This document shows, in pieces, positions 17,776-25,994 of a stretch of 64,000 bases of DNA (its first letter is position 1; each line of letters starts with the position of its first letter). This stretch comes from Candidatus Baltobacteraceae bacterium (lineage in GTDB: Bacteria > Vulcanimicrobiota > Vulcanimicrobiia > Vulcanimicrobiales > Vulcanimicrobiaceae): contig DATJTX010000015.1 of NCBI GenBank assembly GCA_035502855.1, positions 1 to 64,000 on the forward strand. The letters are read 5' to 3'. Below the pieces are notes generated by a model, which was not told the origin of the DNA, did not search any database, and was given only the letters and a program-made list of their open reading frames with translations. A program made the position numbers and the translations under genes.

Positions 17776-19755
17776 ATGCGTTTGATTGGGACTGTTCTCT
17801 GCGTCGCCGTGTGCGCGAGCGCACTTCCCGCCGCAGCATTCGATTTTCCTGACGCGCGGCGGATCGTCGCGCTCAGCGATCCGCAGATCTCGCCGGACGG
17901 CACGCGCGTCGTCTACGTGCGCGGGGTCCGGGATTTCGCGCACGATCGCATCGATCGCCAATTGGTTCTGATCGACGTGCGTACGCACGCGCAGCGTCAA
18001 CTCACCTGGGATCGCAAGGGCGTATCCTCGCCGCATTGGTCGGCGGGCGGCACGGCGATTGCGTTTACGGCGTTGGACGGCGAGACGAAGGATCCGCACG
18101 ACCAAATCTTCGTGTTGCCGATGGACGGCGGCGACGCCCGCCAGATCACGCACGCCAAAAACGGCGTCATCAGCTATGCGTGGAGCCCCGACGGGCGCCG
18201 CTTCGCGTACACGATGCAGGACGATAACCCCAATCCCACCGCGGCCAAGACGCACCTCGATGCGTTCCAGGTACACGACAACGATTATCTGCACCGTGCC
18301 GCCACGCCGCCGGTGCACGTGTGGATCTGCAATGCCGACGGTTCGCACGCGCGGCGTTTGACGAGCGGTCCCTGGAGTGTGGCGGACGTCGATCCCGACG
18401 GCGGAGGCGATCTCTCGTGGTCGCCCGACTCCAAGGCGATCGCGATCGAGCACTTTCCCACGCCCTTCGTCGGTGATTCGCTCACCTCGTACATCGACGT
18501 GCTCGACGCCGCCGGCGGCAACCTGCGGCGTTTGACCCCGCGAGAGTCGATGGAGATGGCTCCGCAGTACGCGCCGCGCGGCGACCTGGTTGCCTACATT
18601 CGCAACACCGGCGGCGACGCGATGAACGGCAACGACGTTTACGTGGTGAACACCGCCGGGAGGCCGCTCGCGGATCTGCGTAAACAACTCGACCGCAACG
18701 CCGACGATGCGTCGTGGAATGCAAGCGGCGACGCGCTCTGGATCGCAACGCCGGACAAGACGCGCACGTCGCTCTGGTATTGGCCGCTGCGCGGGCATAT
18801 CGCACGCGTCGACCTCGGGGCGCTGCAACCCATGTCTTTGGGGAATAGCGCGAGGAACGGCGCGTTCGTTTTCGTCGCGTCTTCGGCGAGCAAACCGTTC
18901 GAGATCTATCTGCTCGCTTCGCCCGGCGCGAAGCCCGTCGCGCTGACCGACGAGAACGCCTTCGCGGGAAAGACGGGTATCGCGCGCGAAGTCGGCGTCG
19001 ACTGGCGGTCGACCAAGGGCAATTTTGCCGAAGACGGCGTGCTGGTGTATCCGCTCCATTACCGCGGCGGCAAGGCGCCGCTCATTTTATTGATCCACGG
19101 CGGTCCGCAAGGCGCATCGACGCTGGGGTGGAACGCCCAAGCGCAAATTTTCGCCGCTCACGGCTTCTTCGTGTTCTCGCCCAACTATCGCGGCAGCACG
19201 AACCTGGGCGATGCGTATCAGCATGCGATCGAAAACGACACCGGCGACGGGCCCGGCAAGGACGTAATGGCGGGCTTGGCAGCGGTCGAGCGTAGGTTCC
19301 CGATCGATACCGCGCGCATCGGCGTCTCGGGCTGGTCGTACGGCGGTTACATGACCTCGTCGCTCATCGGCCACTATCACGTGTGGAAAGCCGCCGTGAG
19401 CGGCGCGTCGCTCGACGATTGGCTCGACGACTACGACGTCGCGTTCTACTACGACACCGACGTGCCGTTTTTCCGCGGCAAACCCTGGAATCCGGCGAAC
19501 ACGGCGGAGTGGTGCGAGCAATCGCCGATCGCCTATGCGCCGCAGGCCACCACGCCCACGCTGATCATGGGCGATATCGGCGACAACAACGTCACGATCA
19601 CGAACTCGTTCAAGCTCTACCACGCGCTCAAGGACAACGGCACGACGGTGAAGTTCATCGCCTACCCGGTTGCGGGCCACTTTCCGTCCGACCCGGTGCG
19701 CGCGGAGGACGTGGAAAAACATTGGCTCGCTTGGCTCGAGCAGTACCTGAAGTGA
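17776..19755 (+). CDS. Secreted S9 family peptidase (acylaminoacyl-/dipeptidyl-peptidase type)
   Basis: 659 aa with a signal peptide (cleavage near ALPAAA). The N-terminal ~400 residues form WD40/TolB-like propeller blades (repeats of SPDG and SADG type), followed by an alpha/beta hydrolase. The catalytic triad is Ser521 (GWSYGGYM), Asp603 (GDIGDNNV) and His635 (AGHFPSDP). It probably trims oligopeptides in the periplasm. It is followed 11 bp later by a close paralogue, so the pair looks like a tandem duplication in one transcript. Confidence 0.9.
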   Translation: MRLIGTVLCVAVCASALPAAAFDFPDARRIVALSDPQISPDGTRVVYVRGVRDFAHDRIDRQLVLIDVRTHAQRQLTWDRKGVSSPHWSAGGTAIAFTALDGETKDPHDQIFVLPMDGGDARQITHAKNGVISYAWSPDGRRFAYTMQDDNPNPTAAKTHLDAFQVHDNDYLHRAATPPVHVWICNADGSHARRLTSGPWSVADVDPDGGGDLSWSPDSKAIAIEHFPTPFVGDSLTSYIDVLDAAGGNLRRLTPRESMEMAPQYAPRGDLVAYIRNTGGDAMNGNDVYVVNTAGRPLADLRKQLDRNADDASWNASGDALWIATPDKTRTSLWYWPLRGHIARVDLGALQPMSLGNSARNGAFVFVASSASKPFEIYLLASPGAKPVALTDENAFAGKTGIAREVGVDWRSTKGNFAEDGVLVYPLHYRGGKAPLILLIHGGPQGASTLGWNAQAQIFAAHGFFVFSPNYRGSTNLGDAYQHAIENDTGDGPGKDVMAGLAAVERRFPIDTARIGVSGWSYGGYMTSSLIGHYHVWKAAVSGASLDDWLDDYDVAFYYDTDVPFFRGKPWNPANTAEWCEQSPIAYAPQATTPTLIMGDIGDNNVTITNSFKLYHALKDNGTTVKFIAYPVAGHFPSDPVRAEDVEKHWLAWLEQYLK

Positions 19756-19766
19756 GAGGAGAGAGA

Positions 19767-21782
19767 ATGAAACGGCTCGTTACTTCACTGCTGCTCGCGC
19801 TGGCGACGGCGGCGACCGGCTCGGCGGCGCCGCGGACGATAACGCTCGACGATCTCCCAAAAATCGCGAGCGTCTCGAACGTTGCGATCTCGCCCGACGG
19901 CAAGCAGATCGCGTTCATCCTCACCCGCGAAAATCTCACGACCGACGAAAACGACGCCACCCTCGAACTCTACGACCTGGCGAGCAAGACGACGCGTCCG
20001 CTCACCTTCGAGCGCAAGCAGCTTTCGTCTCCGGCCTGGTCGCCGGATGGAACCAAGCTCGCGTTTCTGGCCCGCTATGGCAGCGGCGACGATGCGCACC
20101 AGCAAATCTTCGTGATGGACATGCGGGGCGGCGACCCGATCGCCGTAACCGATGCGCCGGAGGGCGTCGAGGAATTTGCCTGGCGTCCGGACGGCGGTGC
20201 GATCGCTTTCGTCGCTCCGGATGAACCGGCTAACAAGAAGTCGATCGCAAAGCACCTCGACTCGTTCACGGTCGGCGATCAAGCCTACACCGATCGCGCG
20301 GCGCCCACCAGCAACCACATCTGGTTGGTCGCGTTCAATGCCGACGGAACGCACGCGTCCAAACGTCTCACCAGCGGAAGCTGGAGTTTGCCGTCGGCGC
20401 AGCCGCCAAGTTCGCCCGGGCCGCCGATCTCATGGTCGGCCGACGGAAGGACGATCGTTTTCACCAAGATGCCCAATGCCTACGACGCCGATTCCGACGG
20501 CGCGGTCATTTGCGCGCTCGACGTGCGTAGCGGCGCAATCCGCACGCTCACGACGCACGGTAAGCTCGAGAGTTTCGGCGAGTACTCGCCGGACGGAAAA
20601 TACGTCGACTACTGGTATCCGCAAGGGGGCGACCCGGCCGCGGTCAACGAGATCTACGTCGCGCCGGCGAGCGGCGGCAACGGTTCGGACGTGACCTCGG
20701 ACGTCATCGATACCAACGTCGTGCGCGCGATCTGGATGCCGGGTTCGAAGAGCCTGCTGATCGCCGGGCACAAGGCCACCGACGCCGCGCTCTGGATCAA
20801 ATCGCTCGACGGCAAAGCAGAACAGCTCGATTTGCACGGTGTCCAGCCCTCGCAGTTTTTCTGGCTCGACGCGTCGGTCTCCAAGACGGGAGCGATCGCG
20901 TTTGCCGGCAGCGAGGCCGATCATCCGAGCGAGCTCTATTACATGCGCGCACCGGATGCGGCGCCGGAGCGCTTGACCGGCTACAACGACGCGATCGCCG
21001 CCTTGAATCTCGGCGCCGTGCACGCGATCGATTGGCACAACGACGGCTACGCCGAAGACGGCGTGGTGACGTTGCCGCCGCAATACGATCCCGCCAAAGC
21101 GTATCCGCTCGTGCTCGTGATCCACGGCGGCCCGAACTCGGCGTCGATCACCGCGTTCAACGGGTTCAATCAGGTGCTGGCCGCGCGCGGGTACGTCGTC
21201 TTCAATCCCAATTATCGCGGCAGCGACAACCTCGGCGCGAAGTATTGGTACGGCATCGTCAATGATTCGGGCGCCGGTCCGGGCCGCGACGTGATGGCCG
21301 GAATTGCCGCGGTCGAGCGGAGCTATAAGGTCGATTCCTCGCGCATCGCCGTATCGGGTTGGTCGTACGGCGGCTACATGACATCGTGGATGATCGGCCA
21401 CTATCACATTTGGAAAGCCGCGGTCTCCGGCGCTGCGGTCGACGATCTCATCGACGAATACGCGCTGGCCGACAACGGCGTCCAGGACCGCTTCCAGATG
21501 TTCGGTTCACCGTTCGTGCGAGGCTTGGCGAAAAATTACATCGCGCAGTCGCCGATCAGCGCGGCATGGTCGGTGACGACGCCGACGCTTATCCTCGCCG
21601 ACGTGGGTGACGATCGCGTGCCGATCGTGCAGTCGTACAAGTTCTTTCACGCGCTGAAGGATCGGGGAACCACCGTGCAGTTCTGGGCCTATCCGGTCTC
21701 AGGACACTTTCCGGGCGATCCCGTTCGGCAGCTGGACGTGTTCCGGCGGTGGTCCGGTTGGATCGAGAGCTACCTCAAGTAG
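19767..21782 (+). CDS. Secreted S9 family peptidase, tandem paralogue
   Basis: The ATG at 19767 follows a GAGAGGAGAGAGA purine run and begins a signal peptide (MKRLVTSLLLALATAATGSA), giving 671 aa; the frame is open further upstream but that is inside the previous gene. Propeller plus alpha/beta hydrolase layout as in the gene before it. The triad is Ser533 (GWSYGGYM), Asp615 (VGDDRVPI) and His647 (SGHFPGDP). Differences in the propeller suggest different peptide preference. Its last 84 bp overlap the end of the convergent FAD gene. Confidence 0.9.
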   Translation: MKRLVTSLLLALATAATGSAAPRTITLDDLPKIASVSNVAISPDGKQIAFILTRENLTTDENDATLELYDLASKTTRPLTFERKQLSSPAWSPDGTKLAFLARYGSGDDAHQQIFVMDMRGGDPIAVTDAPEGVEEFAWRPDGGAIAFVAPDEPANKKSIAKHLDSFTVGDQAYTDRAAPTSNHIWLVAFNADGTHASKRLTSGSWSLPSAQPPSSPGPPISWSADGRTIVFTKMPNAYDADSDGAVICALDVRSGAIRTLTTHGKLESFGEYSPDGKYVDYWYPQGGDPAAVNEIYVAPASGGNGSDVTSDVIDTNVVRAIWMPGSKSLLIAGHKATDAALWIKSLDGKAEQLDLHGVQPSQFFWLDASVSKTGAIAFAGSEADHPSELYYMRAPDAAPERLTGYNDAIAALNLGAVHAIDWHNDGYAEDGVVTLPPQYDPAKAYPLVLVIHGGPNSASITAFNGFNQVLAARGYVVFNPNYRGSDNLGAKYWYGIVNDSGAGPGRDVMAGIAAVERSYKVDSSRIAVSGWSYGGYMTSWMIGHYHIWKAAVSGAAVDDLIDEYALADNGVQDRFQMFGSPFVRGLAKNYIAQSPISAAWSVTTPTLILADVGDDRVPIVQSYKFFHALKDRGTTVQFWAYPVSGHFPGDPVRQLDVFRRWSGWIESYLK

Positions 21783-23087
21783 CGCGGAGGCGATTGCGGC
21801 GGCGTGCCTGCGGATCTCGTTGACGGCGGTCGTCTCGTACCACAAGCCGCGCAGGAGCGGTCCGATCGCGAAGAGATGCGGCTGGGCAGTGCCGTTTGCA
21901 TCGAGCACGCGATACTCGCTCGAGACATCCGCGCCGAGTGCGAGCGGATCGGGACGCATCAGACCGCGGGCGAGTACATTGCGTACGAAGGGATGAGCCG
22001 CCGAACGCAGGTCGGCGTTGGGGCCGGTGCAGTTGATCGCGTAGTCCGCGTGCAAATCGAGCGAACCCGAAGCGGTTGCGATGGTCAGCGTCATCCCGCG
22101 AGCGTCGGTCTTCCCGCCACAAACGCGTCCCCGTAAAAGGTTGATGCGGCCCTCACTTTTCATGCGCGCGTACGCGGCATGCGTGGCCGGCGGCACGCGG
22201 TAGCGGTGAATCGCCCACATCGATTGCAGATGGCGTAAGAAGCGCTTGCGCTCGCGCACGTTCCAGTCGCTCCAGATCGCCGGCGTGATCGGGCGCAAAC
22301 CTTCGACGATCGCGCGCCAGTCACCGGGATGACGGGCGGCTGCGCGGCGCAGCGAGCGAAGCAACGTATATGGCGTACGCGCATCCAAATCGAGCGATGC
22401 CGCATCGACGCCGCGCACGCTGGTGTCTTCGACCAGCGGTAAGAGCCCGTGGCGCGAGACGATATGCACGCGTCCTCGAAACGCACGTTCGTCCAGCAGC
22501 GCGATCGTGTCCATCGCGGTCAAGCGGCTGCCGATCACAATGACCTCGCAGGCGGGATCGAAGCGCGTGATGTCGACCGTCCAAGGATCGCCGGCGTAGC
22601 CGGGATGCGAGCGCACCGGCTCGGGCAGAAAGCGGTCGTCGGGTGGAAGATTGCCGAGCGCGAGCACGACGTTGCGCGCTTCGTAACCACGCCCCCCTTC
22701 GTCGGTGAGGCGATAACCCTCGCCGGCGCGTTCGATATCGACGATCTCGACGCGTTCATGGCGTAAGCCCGCATGCGCCGCGAGCGCGTTCGCACCGGTC
22801 GCGCGCAGATACGCGCCGAAGCGAGCCCGGCAGATCAGCGCATCGCCCGGCTCGTCGACGAGATAACGCGCAAGATGACGATCGTCGCCGGGAACCGCCG
22901 ACATCGCGCGGACGGGGCCGTTCATCAACAGGCTCGCCGACTGGGGCGCGTACGCCGTACCGGGGCCGAGGTCGCCCCGGTTGAAGAAGAGCGCGCGAAA
23001 TGCGGGGCCGGCGCGCGCGGCAAGCGCGCAGGCGAGTGCGGTCGCGGAGAGTCCTCCGCCCACGACGGCGAGGTCGGCCGGCTTCAT
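21699..23087 (-). CDS. FAD/NAD(P)-binding protein (YdhS/hydroxyacylglutathione-independent FAD_NAD_bind type)
   Basis: 462 aa. It starts with a dinucleotide-binding fold (LAVVGGGLSATALACALA, 7-24), then GPGTAYAP and LMNGPVRAMS, which are typical of the FAD/NAD(P)-binding family often annotated as FAD-dependent urate hydroxylase-like or YdhS. A second nucleotide motif follows (EVIVIGSRLTAMDTIALL). The reaction is unknown. The last ~28 residues (from about LDPTGPPPEHV) are encoded antisense to the end of the S9 peptidase gene, an 84-bp convergent overlap. It starts 35 bp downstream of the TPR/ATP-grasp gene and is probably co-transcribed with it. Confidence 0.75.
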   Translation of the reverse strand: MKPADLAVVGGGLSATALACALAARAGPAFRALFFNRGDLGPGTAYAPQSASLLMNGPVRAMSAVPGDDRHLARYLVDEPGDALICRARFGAYLRATGANALAAHAGLRHERVEIVDIERAGEGYRLTDEGGRGYEARNVVLALGNLPPDDRFLPEPVRSHPGYAGDPWTVDITRFDPACEVIVIGSRLTAMDTIALLDERAFRGRVHIVSRHGLLPLVEDTSVRGVDAASLDLDARTPYTLLRSLRRAAARHPGDWRAIVEGLRPITPAIWSDWNVRERKRFLRHLQSMWAIHRYRVPPATHAAYARMKSEGRINLLRGRVCGGKTDARGMTLTIATASGSLDLHADYAINCTGPNADLRSAAHPFVRNVLARGLMRPDPLALGADVSSEYRVLDANGTAQPHLFAIGPLLRGLWYETTAVNEIRRHAAAIASALLEVALDPTGPPPEHVQLPNGIARKVS

Positions 23088-23122
23088 GGTTCTTTAGGTA
23101 TCGGCAGACGGCGCGGGCTCGC

Positions 23123-24382
23123 TCAGCTCGCTTTGCGGCGGTCGATCATCTGTTCGACCGCGCGGTAGATGCGCGGCACAAAGCGATGTTTGTACGGATA
23201 GAGGTCGACCGGATCGCTGGTATGCACCAGCATCGCGGCGTCGGCCTCGAAGACCAGGACGTTTCCGTCGCGATCGATGCCGCAGTCGATACCGAAGTAC
23301 TCGAGCGCGACCGCAGCGCCGATCTTCACCAGCGTTTCGAACCGCGGCCCGTCGAAGACGGTCCGCGGATCTTCGAGAAACACCGCTTCCTCATCGCGCA
23401 TCCACTGGTGCTCGGCCATCGGCGCGTTGTAGTAATGAATCATCCACTGCGGCGAGATTGCGAGGTGTACCGGGTACGGCACACCGTCGACGAAGACCAG
23501 GCGGTACTTGCGGTAATAGCCGTCCGTGCTGGCATAATCGAGAAAGGGGCTCACGAAATAGCGTTCGGCCGGATGCTCCTTCACGTACGGCGACCCGGCT
23601 TCGGGCGCGTCGAGGCGCGCGAGGCCGTGACCGGCGTGCGAACCGACCGGACGCGCGATGACCGGAAAGCCATACGGAAACGGGCCGTTCGCCAGCCGCC
23701 CCCGCTCGACGATCGTTACCGGCGCCACGCGCGCGCCGGTTCCCGCAAGCGTGTCGGCAAGCAGCGGGCGAGCCGTTCGGATCACGTAGGCCGGAGCGTT
23801 GATAACCGGCTTGACTTGCTTGCGGATGAAGTAGTTGGCCAGCGCCAGATACTGCAGCGCTTCGGGCGACTCGGCGATGATGTTCCAAACGACGTCGTAA
23901 CGCGGAACGGTGTCGGAGAGCACGTGCGTTTCGTCGAGCAGATAGAGCTTGTGGACGCTGGTCGTTTCGGGATCGAAGAGGAAATCGACGGGGATATTGG
24001 CTTGCCAATCGCCGGGGGCGCACAGGCAGAGCACGCTGCGCGTTTCTCGCGGGGCAACGCGGGAGAAGAGGCGCTGGGTCCGCAGAGCGGCGCGCTGATG
24101 TTCGAGCGCCGCCGTCCTCTCGCCGGTGATCTGCAACAATTCATAGAGCGCGAGATGCGATGCAGCGCTCTCTCCGATCGAGAGCGCCGCGCGGTGTTCG
24201 GCGATTGCGCCGGCGGTATCGCCGGACTCGTAGAGCATTTGCGCGAGGTTTTGATGAAGGGCGACGACCTTCGAGAACTGCGTCATGGCCTCGCGAAGCG
24301 TGGCGACCGCTTCGGGGAGACGCCCTCGTGCGCGTAGTTCGATAGCTCGAGCGTTTGCCTCGGCCGGTCCCGAAAACGTCAT
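23123..24382 (-). CDS. TPR plus ATP-grasp-like protein, unknown
   Basis: 419 aa. Residues 1-105 form three TPR-like helical pairs (ARGRLPEAVATLREAM, YESGDTAGAIAEHRAAL). The remainder resembles an ATP-grasp/RimK-like domain: FPVIARPVGSHAGHGLARL looks like the nucleotide-binding lysine/glycine loop (with Arg where Lys is common), then KYRLVFVDGVPYPVHLAI and GIDCGIDRDGNVLVFEADAAM, which resembles the metal-binding end of the fold. It may ligate or phosphorylate a small molecule or peptide end. I do not know the substrate. It lies upstream of the FAD protein gene in one unit. Confidence 0.65.
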   Translation of the reverse strand: MTFSGPAEANARAIELRARGRLPEAVATLREAMTQFSKVVALHQNLAQMLYESGDTAGAIAEHRAALSIGESAASHLALYELLQITGERTAALEHQRAALRTQRLFSRVAPRETRSVLCLCAPGDWQANIPVDFLFDPETTSVHKLYLLDETHVLSDTVPRYDVVWNIIAESPEALQYLALANYFIRKQVKPVINAPAYVIRTARPLLADTLAGTGARVAPVTIVERGRLANGPFPYGFPVIARPVGSHAGHGLARLDAPEAGSPYVKEHPAERYFVSPFLDYASTDGYYRKYRLVFVDGVPYPVHLAISPQWMIHYYNAPMAEHQWMRDEEAVFLEDPRTVFDGPRFETLVKIGAAVALEYFGIDCGIDRDGNVLVFEADAAMLVHTSDPVDLYPYKHRFVPRIYRAVEQMIDRRKAS

Positions 24383-24427
24383 TTGGGCATGGGATTCGAA
24401 CTAGAGGCGGAAAAACCGTCTGCGGCT

Positions 24428-25189
24428 ATGGCGAAGATTCCGTTTCCGAAGAAGGTCGTCCCACGCAAGATTGCCGAGCAAGAGCTCGCGATTTTGGAGC
24501 GCACCTACCCGCACGCGGTGACGGCTCTGCACTATACCAACCCCTTCGAATTGCTGGTCTCGGTGATTCTCTCGGCGCAGACCACGGACGCGCGTGTGAA
24601 CATCACCACGCCGGCGCTCTTTGCGAAATATCCGACGGCGCAGGCCCTGGCCAAAGCGAAGGTGTCCGACGTCGAGCGCATCATCAGGTCGACCGGTTTT
24701 TTTCGCATGAAGGCAAAGAACATCGTGAGTATGGCGCGCGATCTGATCGACAAATTCAGCGGCGAAGTTCCGAACGATCGTGAAGCCCTGGAATCGCTTG
24801 CGGGAGTGGGCCGCAAGACCGCCTCGGTCGTGATGTCGGTCGCCTTCGGCGACGCAGCGCTGGCCGTCGATACGCACGTTTTTCGCGTCGCGCATCGGCT
24901 TGGGCTGACGACTGCGACCACGCCGCTCGGCGTAGAAGAATCCCTCACCGCGCTCGTGCCGCGCGAAAAGTGGCGGTTTGCCTCGCATTGGCTGATTCTG
25001 CACGGTCGCGCGATCTGTAAAGCGCCGACGCCGCTCTGCGGTCAGTGTCCGGTGAACGATATCTGTCCGACGCCGCCGATCATCGCGAAGATGAACGCTA
25101 CAACTGCAGCGGGCCGGACCCGCCCAGGTGTGTCGGGCGGGGAAGTTCGGCGTCGTGCGCGATCGACTTCAGCAAAGAAGAAGCGGTGA
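24428..25189 (+). CDS. nth: Endonuclease III
   Basis: DNA glycosylase/AP lyase for oxidised pyrimidines. From the ATG at 24428 it is 253 aa; in-frame ATG 24389 and TTG 24383 would add up to 15 poorly conserved residues. LLVSVILSAQTTDARVN starts the core; the catalytic Lys is in LAGVGRKTASVVM and the Asp in VDTHVFRVAHRLG; the 4Fe-4S ligands are C-x6-C-x2-C-x5-C (CKAPTPLCGQCPVNDIC). A basic tail of ~30 residues (ending SAKKKR) follows and overlaps 92 bp with the convergent gene, which suggests the tail arose by loss of an earlier stop. Confidence 0.93.
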   Translation: MAKIPFPKKVVPRKIAEQELAILERTYPHAVTALHYTNPFELLVSVILSAQTTDARVNITTPALFAKYPTAQALAKAKVSDVERIIRSTGFFRMKAKNIVSMARDLIDKFSGEVPNDREALESLAGVGRKTASVVMSVAFGDAALAVDTHVFRVAHRLGLTTATTPLGVEESLTALVPREKWRFASHWLILHGRAICKAPTPLCGQCPVNDICPTPPIIAKMNATTAAGRTRPGVSGGEVRRRARSTSAKKKR

Positions 25190-25613
25190 CCGCCTCTCCG
25201 TAACCGGCTTCGGTCGAGATCTTGGAGATATTGATGAGCGACGGGACGGGCGAACTCAAGTCGAATTGATATTCGCCGTCGAGGCCCAGGCCGCTGACCT
25301 GCACGAGCTGCTGCACCGGCTCGAGATCGAGCGAAACGCGCTTCTCACCGAAGCGTACCCGTACGCGCAGCGGCCGCTCCAGCCGCACGACCCTCACTGC
25401 GCCCGCGCCGAGGATTGCGTTGAGGCGTTTGGCCCCGTCCTGCAAGCTGCGGTGGAAGAGCGCGAGCGCCGCTTCCGCGTCCTCGGCCGCGGGCAGCTGC
25501 GCGCCGGATTCGGCGTCGATAACCTTGCCGATCTCGCGCCGTGCGCGGATGCGCGATGCGGCTTCGACGATCGGATTCTGGGCGGTGAACTCGGGCTTCA
25601 GAGGGTCGGCCAT
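25098..25613 (-). CDS. Conserved-looking hypothetical protein, 171 aa
   Basis: Soluble protein without signal or membrane segments. The N-terminal half is helical (VEAASRIRARREIGKVID, then ALALFHRSLQDGAKRLNAIL) and the C-terminal half beta-rich (VRVVRLERPLRVRVRFGEK, LDLEPVQQLVQVSGL). No family is recognised. The last 30 codons are antisense to the nth tail. The terminator at 25638-25661 separates it from the small secreted peptide gene upstream, so it probably has its own promoter in or near that hairpin region. Confidence 0.6.
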   Translation of the reverse strand: MADPLKPEFTAQNPIVEAASRIRARREIGKVIDAESGAQLPAAEDAEAALALFHRSLQDGAKRLNAILGAGAVRVVRLERPLRVRVRFGEKRVSLDLEPVQQLVQVSGLGLDGEYQFDLSSPVPSLINISKISTEAGYGEAVTASSLLKSIAHDAELPRPTHLGGSGPLQL

Positions 25614-25637
25614 CGCCTCTAGGCTACCAAAAAATGA

Positions 25638-25661
25638 CGGCGCAGTCGTACGACTGCGCCG
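25638..25661 (-). terminator. 24-bp perfect palindrome plus T run
   Basis: CGGCGCAGTCGT is followed directly by its exact complement. On the minus strand it is followed by TCATTTTTT, a strong rho-independent terminator for the small peptide gene at 25686-25877. Confidence 0.85.
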
Positions 25662-25685
25662 CTATAGGGATGGATGAGAACGGGG

Positions 25686-25877
25686 TTACGGTTTCTTGGT
25701 CGGTTTCGGGGTCGGATGCGTCGACTTCATCGAGTGCATCGAATTCGACTTCATCGAATGCGACGACGAGCTATTCGAGTGGCCCGGTCGATGGCTGGGC
25801 TTGGGCGACGGCGCAGCCAGGGCCGGCACCGTCATGAGGAATGCGGCCGCCAGCAGCGCTGCGAGGGTCTTCTTCAT
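25686..25877 (-). CDS. Small secreted Met/His/Ser-rich peptide, 63 aa
   Basis: The ATG at 25877 has a near-perfect AAGGAGG 7 nt upstream (25885-25892 region), which decides this start over longer frames. Residues 1-20 are a Sec signal peptide (MKKTLAALLAAAFLMTVPAL, then AA). The mature ~40 residues are low-complexity and cationic: Pro/Ser/His at first, then HSMKSNSMHSMKSTH with three SM(K/H) repeats, then PTPKPTKKP. The clustered Met and His recall periplasmic copper-binding peptides, but this is only composition. It has its own terminator just downstream. No relative is recognised. Confidence 0.7.
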   Translation of the reverse strand: MKKTLAALLAAAFLMTVPALAAPSPKPSHRPGHSNSSSSHSMKSNSMHSMKSTHPTPKPTKKP

Positions 25878-25964
25878 GGGAAACCTCCTTCCGTAGCAAA
25901 TTACGGGAGCGTCTTGCGGCGTCCGAACGCCGCACCGAGTCTCCGTCACGTCCTAAAACGCAAC

Positions 25965-25988
25965 AGCGGCCGAAGAAGTTCGGCCGCT
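25965..25988 (-). terminator. Hairpin terminator of the acyl-CoA dehydrogenase gene
   Basis: AGCGGCCGAA and TTCGGCCGCT pair perfectly around GAAG. It begins 6 bp past the gene stop on the minus strand and is followed by GTTGCGTTTT. Confidence 0.8.
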
Positions 25989-25994
25989 TGGCTG

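Noticed and set aside
24383-24427. Longer nth start (TTG 24383 or ATG 24389)
   Set aside because: The additional residues lack similarity to the family and there is no ribosome site; ATG 24428 preferred, though not proven.
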